Positions 54,740-64,000 of a DNA stretch of 64,000 bases are shown in pieces; within the stretch, counting starts at the first letter, position 1, and each line of letters opens with the position of its first letter. The translations under genes and the position numbers were made by a program. Origin of the DNA: Isochrysis galbana. Its lineage: Eukaryota; Haptophyta; Isochrysidales; Isochrysidaceae. The stretch spans positions 1,624,077-1,688,076 of the forward strand of contig CM030945.1 in assembly GCA_018136815.1 (NCBI GenBank), given 5' to 3'. The notes under the pieces were generated by a model. The model had not been told where the DNA came from and did no database searches. It was given only the letters and a program-made list of their open reading frames with translations.

Positions 54740-56227
54740 CAACTACTTTTATAAGTAGGAGGCCAATGGGGGCCTCGCGCCCCCCTCTCTCCATCGTAGA
54801 CACCCCCTGGGTGGGCCTGCACAACCAACCTCAGCCCCTGCCTGCTGGCAGGGGCTGAGCTGACATCAATCTGGCCCAGACCTTCGCCGAGCGCGCGCCG
54901 CGCGCCGCACGCACTCGCCTGCACTGGCCCTCGCTCGTACTGACCCCCCCCCTCACCACTGAGCCACAGACCACCGAGGCCGCCAGGAGGGCACCCAGGG
55001 CCAGCGAGGCGAGCGAGGGAGAGGCAGGAGAGGCCAGGGGCACTGCCCCAGCCTCCACTGCCCCCTGAGCTGCCCTGGCTGGCCCTCTGGGGGGGCCCGA
55101 GGGGCTCCCCAGAAGGGGGCCATGGCGCGCGCCATGCAGCACACGCCCGTAGGAGAACGAAGAGAACGACGGGAAAAGAACGACAAAAAAACCACACGAT
55201 CTGGGATGTACGTGGCGACCTCCTTGAGGGAGGACCGGACCGCGCTAGATTTGCGTGGTGCTGAATCGGCTAGCTCACCGTAGGTGACTCCAAATTCGTG
55301 CGGGATTCCCGAGAGAGTACCGTCTTAAGTTTGTCGCCGTAGGCGGCGCTAAAAAAAAACAAAACAAAACATCTGAAGATTCAGGCTACTACCGCTAGCT
55401 ATAAAGACCACGCACTCACGGTACCGACTCACGCCATCGCCTATACCCCAGAACACTCACTCACTTTACACTACCCCTTCATTCCTTTGTCTTTGGTATC
55501 GGGGGGGGGGCCGCGTGCACTACGACGGGCCAAGCGCAAGGGGCGGGCTAGGGCAGACCTGTTGTCGTTGGGTGTTCCTGTGGCAGACAAACGTAAAACG
55601 CCTCCTGACTCCTGAACTAGCTTATAGTGTCCCCGGGGGGTCCCGGCCCCCGCCCTTCGGCCTTTCTTCGTCCGCTGCCGCACTTTCGCGGTGTTTGACT
55701 GCCGCGCGGGGTGTCTTCCCGTTGATATACCGTAAATGGGCGGTTATCTTACCTATTCTCGGGCCAGATCGTGTGGTTTTTTGTCGTTCTTTTCCCGTCG
55801 TTCTCTTCGTTCTCCTACGGGCGTGTGCTGCATGGCGCGCGCCATGGCCCCCTTCTGGGGGGCCCCTCGGGCCCCCCCAGAGGGCCAGCCAGGGCAGCTC
55901 AGGGGGCAGTGGAGGCTGGGGCAGTGCCCCTGGCCTCTCCTGCCTCTCCCTCGCTCGCCTCGCTGGCCCTGGGTGCCCTCCTGGCGGCCTCGGTGGTCTG
56001 TGGCTCAGTGGTGAGGGGGGGGGTCAGTACGAGCGAGGGCCAGTGCAGGCGAGTGCGTGCGGCGCGCGGCGCGCGCTCGGCGAAGGTCTGGGCCAGATTG
56101 ATGTCAGCTCAGCCCCTGCCAGCAGGCAGGGGCTGAGGTTGGTTGTGCAGGCCCACCCAGGGGGTGTCTGCGATGGAGAGAGGGGGGCGCGAGGCCCCCA
56201 TTGGCCTCCTACTTATAAAAGTAGTTG
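54740..56227. mobile_element. 1.49 kb inverted-repeat element (copy D of the dispersed family)
   Basis: Arms of about 460 bases (54740-55205 and about 55765-56227) are near-identical reverse complements. The outer ends CAACTACTTTTATAAGTAG and CTACTTATAAAAGTAGTTG each form a small hairpin. The right part from the A-run at about 55352 (CATCTGAAGATTCAGGCTAC) to 56227 looks like one full family member, and the left arm is an inverted extra copy of its 3' half. Open frames through the arms are compositional. Confidence 0.8.
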
Positions 56228-57327
56228 AGGATCGAGGGCGCTAAATCTCGCTATAAGGGCTTCGTCAGCCCGCACCCGCACCCAAATATCTCTAAATTTT
56301 TAGCTTATTTTTCTTGTCTTTGTCTTGCAAAGGGGATTATCGGCTCTTCTCCCTCCCCCTCCCCCTCCCCCCCCCCCTCCCCCCCCCCTCCCCCCCCTTT
56401 CAAAACGGCCGCCTCGGGCGGTCGGCGCGTGGGTGGCGTTCAAAAGGGACGAGGCGGAGAGGGCGGGCGGCGGGGGAGGGGGGGGGAGGGGGAGGGGCGG
56501 GGGGGCCGCCGGCGGGAGGGAGGAGAGGGGGAGGAGGAGGGGAGAGGAAAAGAGGGGGGGCGGCGGGGGGGGAGGGGGGGGGAGGGGGGAAAGGCCCCCC
56601 GTCCCCTCTCTCTCCTCGCCCTTCTCTCTCTCTCTCTCTCCTCCATTTGAGTTGCTCCGCCCCCCCCCCTCGCGCCCCCCCCCCACCCTTCTAGAGAGTG
56701 GTGAGAAGAAAAAGATGGGAGAACCAACCACATCGACTCGCTTCACAATGATAACTGCCCCCGCCCATCTGTGAGAGGGAGAGAAGAAGCAACTAGTGCT
56801 CTCTCTCTCTCTCTCTACCTCTCAGAAACGGACCCTGACTTCTCTTCCTCCTCGCGATCGCTGAATCATCTTGTTTCTTCGATCGAGTTAACCTTGTTTC
56901 CCCGCCCCTCTCCCCTCTCAGCTCGAGGGGAGGATGAGCAGCCGGCTGCCGTTCTCTCCCCCACCATCCATATCCTTCCTCTCAACTCTGTTTCTCTCCG
57001 TACTCCCCCAAACTTCTCTCTCTCTCCCCCCTCCTTCGCCGTCTTTTTCCTTCAAATTCCACCGTAGTTTTGACGGGTTCTGGGGCACTGCACACAGAAT
57101 TGTTCCCATCTCTCAGCTCACCTCCTCGCGCAGCAGTCTGGGTACCTCTCTCTACTGCTACTTTGAGAGAGATAGGGAGAGGGAGAGAGAGGAGAAGAGA
57201 AGATAGGGAGAAGGAGAGAGAGAGAGAGGGAGAGGGAGTGGGACAAGCAGAGCAGAACGGGGGGAAGAACACAAGAAGGGGAAAGAGAGGGAGGGAATGT
57301 GTGGGGAGATGGGGAGCCCGCCACCAA

Positions 57328-57375
<48 letters not shown>

Positions 57376-57615
57376 CCTCTCTCCTCTCTCTCTCTTTCAC
57401 CCTATCGCCCTCTCCCTTCCTCTGTTTAGTACTGTGCTCTCTCTCTGCGTCTCTTGTTTCTCTCTCTTCTCTTTCACCTCCTCTCTCTCTCGGATCTATG
57501 GTTCTCAAGCCCCCCCACCCCTCTTTCTTACTCCGTCTTTCTCCCTCTCTCTGTCTCTGCGCTCCCCCCCTCCCCCTTCCCCTCCCACCCCCCCTCTCCC
57601 CCCTCCGCGGCCGCC
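56228..57615 (+). other. CT/G-rich leader region before UBE2C
   Basis: C runs (56350-56400), G/GA-rich (56455-56600), CT (56625-56642), GA (57165-57235) and (CT)n (57331-57372 plus interrupted CT to 57610). No coding region is believed. The pyrimidine tract runs up to the ATG at 57616. Confidence 0.5.
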
Positions 57616-58874
57616 ATGAGCATGGAGACTGGATTCCCTGCTGCTTCCGCGACGGCGGCGGCGAACAAGACGGGACCGCCAGCGCCCGCCGCGTCTGGGC
57701 AGTCTGTCAACAAGAGGTATGCGTGCACGGGCGCCCGCGCCTCTCCCCCCCTTCGCTCTCTCCCTCCCTCCCTTCCCCCCCCCCCCCCCTCTCCCCCTCT
57801 CCCCCCCCCCTCCCTCCCTGCCCCCCCCCCCCTTCTCTACACCACCAGAGGGACCTCGTCTGGACGGCAGGCGCTCTTCTGGAGCGCACGCGGCCATCAG
57901 AGCGCCAGGGGGCATGGGCCGCGCTGCACACGCCGCGGGCGCAACTCCTGCAAGCACCGGCCTCACTCAGCCAGCGCTACTCACACAGCCCTCCTGGTCA
58001 CATGAGTGCAGGCTTCAGTCCGAGCTGATGTCGCTTATGATGGGTGGGGACGCAGGCATCTCGGCGTTCCCCGAGGGGGATAACATCTTTCAGTGGACGG
58101 GGACCATTACTGGTGGCGCGGGAACGGTACGCTCACGCCACGCACGCCCCAAGCTCTCTGATCGCCACGCGTCATCGGAGTGGCACTGAAGCGCCTTACC
58201 CATCACCAGGTCTACGAGGGCCTCACTTTTAAGCTGTCGCTCAAATTCCCGACGGGATATCCTTACGAGGCACCGACGGTGACTTTCAACGCGCCCGGCT
58301 GCTTCCATCCTAACGTCGATCAGTATGGCAACATTTGCTTGGACATCTTGAAGGTGCGAATAGCGCTGCCTAGTTGGCAAACGAAAGCTTTTGCCCCTGA
58401 CCTCAAGGACCCTGACCACCCATGTCATGCGTGTGTAGGAGAAATGGTCGGCTGTGTACAACGTCCGGACGATCCTCCTCTCGATTCAGTCGCTTTTGGG
58501 AGGTGCGCCATCCCCAGCCGCGTACCGTGCGCGGCTCAAAGCGCTCAATCGGAATGGTCGCTAAATGCGGGATGTTAGGCATTCAGATCCAGGGCTCAAA
58601 NNNNNNNNNNNNNNNNNNNNNNNNNNNNNNNNNNNNNNNNNNNNNNNNNNNNNNNNNNNNNNNNNNNNNNNNNNNNNNNNNNNNNNNNNNNNNNNNNNNN
58701 GAGCTCTCGAAGCTGACTCTTACCGTAGGCATCCCCACCCTACCTTCAGACCCCAACCTCGACAGTCCCCTGAACGGACACGCTGCGACGCTGTGGAACA
58801 ATCAGCCGGAGTTCAAGCGGGCGCTTCTGAAGCACAAGGGCACTGTGCCCACCGGCACAGAAAGGAGGGCTTGA
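57616..58874 (+). CDS. UBE2C: Ubiquitin-conjugating enzyme E2 C (UBE2C/UbcH10 type)
   Basis: Five exons: 57616-57716, 58012-58126, 58210-58353, 58439-58502 and 58750-58874, giving 182 aa (human UBE2C has 179). Junctions restore [20 protein letters not shown], the [10 protein letters not shown] core, [16 protein letters not shown] (active-site C115), [20 protein letters not shown] and [16 protein letters not shown]. The disordered Ala/Pro N-terminal extension ending SVNKR is typical of UBE2C. It works with the anaphase-promoting complex to ubiquitinate mitotic cyclins. The fourth intron holds the 100-N gap, but coding sequence is complete. Confidence 0.93.
58601..58700. other. Assembly gap (100 N) inside UBE2C intron 4
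   Basis: Exactly 100 undetermined bases between the exon ending at 58502 and the one starting at 58750. No conserved coding segment is missing. Confidence 0.99.
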
Positions 58875-59456
58875 TGTGGAGCTCATCGCATGGTCGCATG
58901 CTCATCGCATGCAGGGCATGAGGCGGGTGCCTTTCTCGCCGTGGTAAAGCTCAGGTCGCCCTTGCGCAAGTGCTTGCAGCACGTGCCCCACCCCCTTTCG
59001 GTGGCTCGCTGCGCCAGCGCTCGGACCCCTCGGAGGTCAAAATCTGAACTTACAGTGAAGCAATGTGGGGAAGGCATGCTCTCGGTGAGGAGGAGGATTC
59101 ATTCTCTTGCGAAACGCGCGCTTGTTGGTTCTCGGTGCCCCCAGCAGAACCATGGACGCACACAGAGCCCACGCACCACCCCATGATCTCGGCGCACGCG
59201 CCGTCTTCCAAGCTCCCCACCTCCCCCCACCCCCGCTGCTACTTCTCCTTCTTGCTGGGATTGACTTGTGTTTCATGTGCTTTGCTAGAAATGTTCGTCG
59301 ATTGCGAATACCTGACCTGTAGAGTTGTTGTCTTGCTGAGGTTTATTGGTCGTCGATGTTAATGTGCCAATATTCTCATTACATGATGTGCTTGTGCTTT
59401 ACATCTTCCATCCATGGGCCATGCCGTATGTGAAAGCTCAAGCGCTGTTGTAACGG
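58875..59456. other. 3' flank of UBE2C
   Basis: Non-coding, nothing recognised beyond a possible UTR. Confidence 0.5.
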
Positions 59457-60545
59457 TGTCGTGGATAAGGGGAGCCACACCACGCCGCACGCTTTATCTT
59501 TAGAGCGTGTCTCCTTCCCGCGCCCTGCCTCCTCCCCCTCTTCCGCAACGCGCTCTATCTTTAGAGCGTGTCTCCCCCACACCCCGTTCCTCCCCTCTCC
59601 TCCCGCCCCGAGTCCCCGCGCGCGCAGCCCACAGCCGAGATGCCTTCCTTCCCATTCTCTCATCATGCCTTCCCAGCGTTCCTGTTGCGGGTAAAGGGGG
59701 TTGCTCATTTTCCCCTTGTACATTTCCTACCGTTAGGTTTCCCCGCGTGACCCCCTCTCCGTTGTCACGCTCCGACGCCCCCTCCCTGCGTCGCCCGATT
59801 AGGTCCGTCTCCCCTCTCGCCTCCCCCCTCGCGGGAGCCTTCCCGTTCTCTCCCCGAGTGTTCCCTTGAGTTTCCGGCCTCGTTTCATCCCTCTCCTTTC
59901 CCGCGTGATCCCCCCCCCCCGCGGCCCCTTTCCCGCGAGTGTCTTCTCCCTTGCGTCCGTCTCTCACGCTCAGCGCCACCGCTCGAGCGCTCTCGTGCCC
60001 CTCGGCCTGTCTGTGTGCTCCGTGCTCGTCTCGCTCGTCCTCATGTCGGCCGAGATCGATCCCTCGATCTCGCCCTTGTCCGCGCGTGCCTTCCCCGCCC
60101 GTGTCACTCCATCCCCCATGCCTCCTTCATTCTGTACCTCACAAGTTGCTACCAACCACAGCCCTTCCACACCATCGCACACTCCAGCCACAGCCTCCCA
60201 TCACCACGCTCAACCACAGTTCCCTTGTTTCCTTGGCCAAAGAGGGTCGGAGAGTTTCCGCGTTCGGCCCATTTCCCCTGCTCCTCTTCCTCTAGCGCCC
60301 GCTCCCTTCTCCGGTCCAGTACTTTCCCCGTTGTTCCTATTTTCCCCCGGGTGCATTCCCTTATCGTTCCGTGTTGTGTATCGTCTGGATTCTGCTTCTG
60401 CTTCTCCCGCGACATCGCAACATCGCCAGGACGCTCCCGCCTGTGTCACCCCTCTGTCTCTGTGCTGCCCTCCCTCGCTTATGCTGGCTCATAGCTCGCC
60501 GGTACCGGCCCGCGTGCTCACTTCACGTGCCGCCTCCGGTCGGTC
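59457..60545 (+). repeat. LTR/leader-like retroelement fragment (family shared with 35182-35620)
   Basis: Begins TGTCGTGGATAAGGGGAGCC and CGCCGCACGCTT. A tandem block around CTTTAGAGCGTGTCTCC occurs twice (59496, 59559). It ends near ATGCTGGCTCATAGCTCGCC and ACCGGCCCGCGTGCTC, as in the 35 kb copy. The Ser/Pro-rich frames through it are not convincing proteins. Confidence 0.5.
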
Positions 60546-61287
60546 CCCCCGCCCTTCTCGCCCCATGCATCATACAGGTCGGTGAGTGCCGGTGCATGTC
60601 GGTGACCAGGCGAGCGGGCGTTTGCAATGTGCTGTGCGTGCTGCGCGCCGGCGCCAGGGCCGCCCGTAGTCGAGTATTATGACGATTTTACTCATGGGCT
60701 CGCCACCATTAATTATGCCTTGATTTGCAGCCTTCGGCCACTCATCAAGACATAATTAGAGCAAATCTCATGTAGTCGTAGTCAATACTCAACTAAATAG
60801 TGTATTCAAGGTGAGGGTTGGGTGTGCCCTCCCGGCTCGCTGCTGCCCCATATGTGACCAGGTATAAAGTATAAACTTAATTGCAATAATAATACTAAGC
60901 TCATGCTGGCACGCGCAGCGGCAACATACGACAAGTTGACTAGAAAAAACAGCGCAAGGGCAACTACACCGCGCTGACAGCAAGCCACAACAACTCCTCT
61001 CCTCCTACACCACGTTGGGTGCTCGAGCTCCGTCGCGCAAAATAAAGTGTCTTGCATATTCATGCGAGCGCGCAGGCCCATGATTGCCCGTCGTGGGCGA
61101 TGCAATGGCACCCTCACAAAGTGTGAGATCCGCTTGAATCACTCTAGCGGAGACGTCTCGCGCGACGGGCTGTGCCCGTTGCGTGGAGGGAGGCTCGCAC
61201 CTGCCACCCGGAAAGAGCAGAGCCGTCGACATGAGCGACCAGCAGGTACGGCGTGAGGCTTACATTGGAGCTGACACCACTCCCAAG
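60546..61287. other. Intergenic / 3' region of the hydrolase
   Basis: AT-richer spacer. An alternative last exon of the hydrolase could lie at about 61145-61205 on the minus strand (CAG followed by an Arg-rich frame of about 18 codons). Otherwise nothing was recognised. Confidence 0.4.
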
Positions 61288-63405
61288 CTACCGGTGGTGT
61301 AAGAGCGCGGAGCGCCCGAGGCCCTTTCGAGGCAGGGTGACCAACCCGAGACTCGCGATCCGCTGCGTGGCCGCCCCGAACCTCACGCAGGGCACGCGCC
61401 ATGAGCGCGGATTAGCCAGTGTCCACAGCCATTTGGCTGGTTGATAAACCGCATGCAAGATCCTCACGCTATTTGCATGGACCTTTTCGGCGATGATGCG
61501 CGGCGCGCTGCTGGCAGCATGGTAGAGCGAGCCCAGAAGCTCGCCAGCGTCGTACCTCAAGCGATCGAACCATCCCGCCCAGCCTACCTTGCGTGCTTGG
61601 GACTTGAGCCCCTTACTCGCAAGCTCCACTGATGCGTACACGCCCACCCAGACAAGCATGCGCATCGCCACCGGCCCGAGCACCGAGATACGCAGCAGCT
61701 GGCTCGCCCGCCGCAGCAGGTAGTGGCGTCGGTAATAGCGCAAGCGCGAGACGCGATCGCGGATTTCGTCGCGGCGGGACTCGACATCTGCAAGTGCGCG
61801 GTGCCACCGCCTGGACACTGCCATTCGTAACCGGTGGTAGATGCGGAAGGGTGAGCGCTCTAGGATGGCCTTCGTGTTGGCCCGGTGGACGTGCTCGCTG
61901 ATCATGCGGTTGAGTTGATCAGCACACTCGACAACCGACATGTGGTTCGCATCGACAATCTCGAGGTCAGCGTCGATGGCGTCGGCGGTCATCACCGCAT
62001 TAGACCTGCCGAGTGAGGGCTGCGTGAGAGAGGGGTCGCAGCGCGGGCGTGCTTGGGCAGGGTGAGCAGTCACGGCCCATGAATTGATGAGCAGCACGCC
62101 GGTGCCGCTGCGCGAGGCGATGACTCACGGGTGGATGATGACGTCGTGGTCACCGTGAGCCACCAACTTTGGGACGTCAGTCGTCCGCAGCACTTGCAGG
62201 TCGCGTGGAGTCATCCGATGGGAGAGCACGGCTGCAATTTGCGAGCCGAGGCCTGGGCAGCCGCCCGTCGACTGACGCGAGCTCAGATACTGTCTGAAGA
62301 GCCGGTCATACACAGTCTCGCCCGACGTAGAATCAGCCATCTCGAGAAAGGCGCGGTTGTAGTGGCAGTGCAGGTCGATATGCGTGCGCAGCTCGTGCGA
62401 GCGCACAAATGGGATGCGTGCGAGGAGGTTTAGGCCGGCGATGGTGGGCAGCCGCCGAAAGAAGCCGCCGGTGTGCGTCGAGATGAGCACGAGCGACTTG
62501 ATCCGGTGCGCGAAGCGCGCGGCGAGCTTCATGGCAACCATACCACCGAGCGAGAAGCCGACAATGTGCGCCCGCCGCCAGCCCAGGTGGTTCATGAGGT
62601 GAATCGTATCCTCGGCCATCGCATCCGTTGTGTACGGCCCGTCAGGCACCTGTGTGGCGCGGCGGCTTCACGATGAGGAATGGAGCGCAGCTGCGCGGGC
62701 GGCAGCGCCGTCATGCCTTGCGGGGCGCACCGAGCTCATCCCGGTGCCCCGGTTGTCAAAGACGCAGACCTGGTGGCTAAGCGCCAGGTGATCGATTTGC
62801 CGCTGCCAGGCGTCGTGCGAGGCGGCGGTGCCCATGATCATGACAACCTTGCTCTGAAGACGGAGGCACGATGGCACGTAACAGATGAGGTGAGGCGAGC
62901 AGGCGTGCGAGGCCCATGCGCCTGGCCAGATTCCTATAGTGCAGCTCGCGGGACCGCACAAAGCTGTGCCTTGCTGCATGTCCCCGCAGGCGCCCGCCAG
63001 GAGGACTGTTGTGCAAGACCTTGGCCGTGGCTTGGCTGCATGATGGAATGTGGCCGGTCGCTAGTGTACGGCGTGACGTGTGTGTCATGTAGCTCTGAGT
63101 GTGAGTGTGGGCAGTTTGAGTGTGGGCGCGCGGCGGCGGCGGGGTGGGGGTGGGGGGCGTTGTGCGGCAGTCACGGGCCACGCGAACCGAGTGGGGTGGA
63201 GGTGTTTGCGTGCGTGCGCGAGTGCGTGCGTGTGTGTTCCGCACGTGCTCCTCCGCGGACTCACCCTGCCTGCACCGTACGTCCTGTAGTAGAGTGCGAC
63301 ATCCTTCTGGTCGATGCGGTTGTGGAAACGGCATACAGAGCGAGAGGAGGGGAGGGCTGAGAGGGCTGAGAGGGGCAGAGTAAGGAGGAGGGAGAGGGTA
63401 TGCAT
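61288..63405 (-). CDS. Alpha/beta hydrolase with helical C-terminal extension
   Basis: Four exons on the minus strand: 63405-63265, 62853-62731, 62649-62129 and 62005-61288, about 500 aa. All junctions keep frame. The fold is clear: DVALYYRTYG, SKVVMIMGTAASHDAW with the oxyanion region, VCVFDNRGTGMS, nucleophile elbow GFSLGG (S121), VAHGDHDV (acid, about 255-257) and ANHMSVVE (H283). This is a lipase/epoxide-hydrolase-like serine hydrolase of unknown substrate. About 200 residues follow, rich in Arg and predicted helical, with one hydrophobic stretch (LGPVAMRMLVWVGVYASVEL). The N-terminus is hydrophobic (MHTLSLLLTLPLSALSAL) and could be a targeting signal. The 3' end is uncertain because a GTGAGG donor at about 61367 offers an alternative ending. 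Confidence 0.82.
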
Positions 63406-63429
63406 TGGGCTCGCACACGGTCCTCGCTA

Positions 63430-64000
63430 AGAGGAGGGTGGGGGGTTGGGCGGGGGGGGAGGAGGAGGACTGCTACCCCGAGGGGGGAAGGGCGGGCGGG
63501 AGGGGGAGAGAGAGGGGGGGGAGGGAGGGGGGAGGAGAGGAGAATGGCGTCCTTGGTTCAAAGCGGAGAGAGCGGGAGGAATTGCATGGGGAAAAGCAGA
63601 GATAAGGGGGAGAGAGAGATATAGAAACGGGGGAGGAAGGAGGAGCGAGAGAAGAACATCGGGTGGGAGCAGAAGATTAGCGGGAGAGTGGGAAGGAAGA
63701 AGATACGGAGGGGCGTCCCCTCTCAAGAGAGAGAGGGAGGGAGAGAGAGAAGGGGAGAGAGAGAGAGAGAGAGAGAGAGAGGGCGTGCTGGACTGGAAGG
63801 TCTGGAAGGGGGGCGCGCGGGGTTGGGGGAGAGGGGGGAGAAGGGAGAGGGGGGGGGGCGGTTGGAGCTCTCTAGCGAATTTGGCCGGCCAGTTGAAGAA
63901 TAGGGGGGAGAGGAAGGGAGGGAGGGGGGGAGAGAGAGAGAGGAGAGAGAGAGAGGAGAGAGGAGAGAGGAGAGAGAGGGGGGGGGGGGGGGGGGGGGGA
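63430..64000 (-). repeat. CT/C-rich upstream region of the hydrolase gene
   Basis: GA- and G-rich on the plus strand with (GA)n at 63756-63781 and 63938-63975 and a terminal poly-G run. On the coding strand this is again a pyrimidine tract upstream of a start codon. No gene. Confidence 0.75.

Noticed and set aside
55515-56228. 237-aa frame and its mirror at 54739-55197
   Set aside because: Identical protein in inverted orientation because both lie in the arms of a mobile element; no domain and GC-driven composition.
59866-60585. 239-aa Ser/Pro-rich frame
   Set aside because: Spans the LTR-like fragment shared with 35 kb without a conserved protein between the copies.

Overview
The window looks like nuclear DNA of a GC-rich microbial eukaryote, most likely a phytoplankton alga, with a haptophyte as my best guess (inference, not proven). 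The reasons are intron-containing eukaryotic genes with GT-AG and one probable GC-AG intron, very high GC, extreme (CT)n/(GA)n and poly-G/C tracts around gene starts, and a dense load of eukaryotic transposons. Two 100-base N runs (16444-16543 and 58601-58700) show this is a gapped scaffold.

Layout. At 401-5014 and again at 30310-35010 lies a direct segmental duplication carrying a cysteine-rich, proline-stalked, single-pass membrane protein built from alternating CSxxC and CxC motifs. Between the copies are: a TIR transposon with an odd fold-back (5.4-7.0 kb); a sulfotransferase-GT8 glycosyltransferase fusion (8.8-10.9 kb); an AT-richer island with a broken Asp/Asn beta-hydroxylase and an ankyrin-repeat ORF (12.1-13.5 kb); a small Tim17-like membrane protein (14.2 kb); an ATG1/ULK-type autophagy kinase (16.6-19.5 kb); an F-box-like gene (minus strand, 20.5-21.2 kb); the peroxin PEX12 (22.1-23.3 kb); a hAT transposase remnant (24.9-26.2 kb); and a complete hAT element with a second hAT nested inside it (26.9-30.15 kb).

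After the second copy come: LTR-type retrotransposon debris; a ten-exon dihydroxy-acid dehydratase with a presequence-like N-terminus (37.2-40.5 kb); a decayed Ty3/gypsy element (40.7-44.2 kb); a membrane-anchored calpain (minus, 44.8-49.8 kb); about 3.7 kb of repeat-rich spacer; a second Tim17-like protein with a signal-like N-terminus (minus, 53.9-54.5 kb); a 1.5 kb inverted-repeat element; a UBE2C-type ubiquitin-conjugating enzyme (57.6-58.9 kb); more LTR-like debris; and an alpha/beta hydrolase (minus, 61.3-63.4 kb).

The genes do not form an operon or one pathway. They are ordinary housekeeping functions (autophagy, peroxisome import, branched-chain amino-acid synthesis, cell-cycle ubiquitination, proteolysis, organelle import) scattered among mobile elements. 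A recurring feature is a long pyrimidine tract on the coding strand just before the start codon or in the first intron. Exon models were built by eye from splice motifs, reading-frame continuity and protein-family conservation. All family assignments are from recognition of motifs, with no database search.
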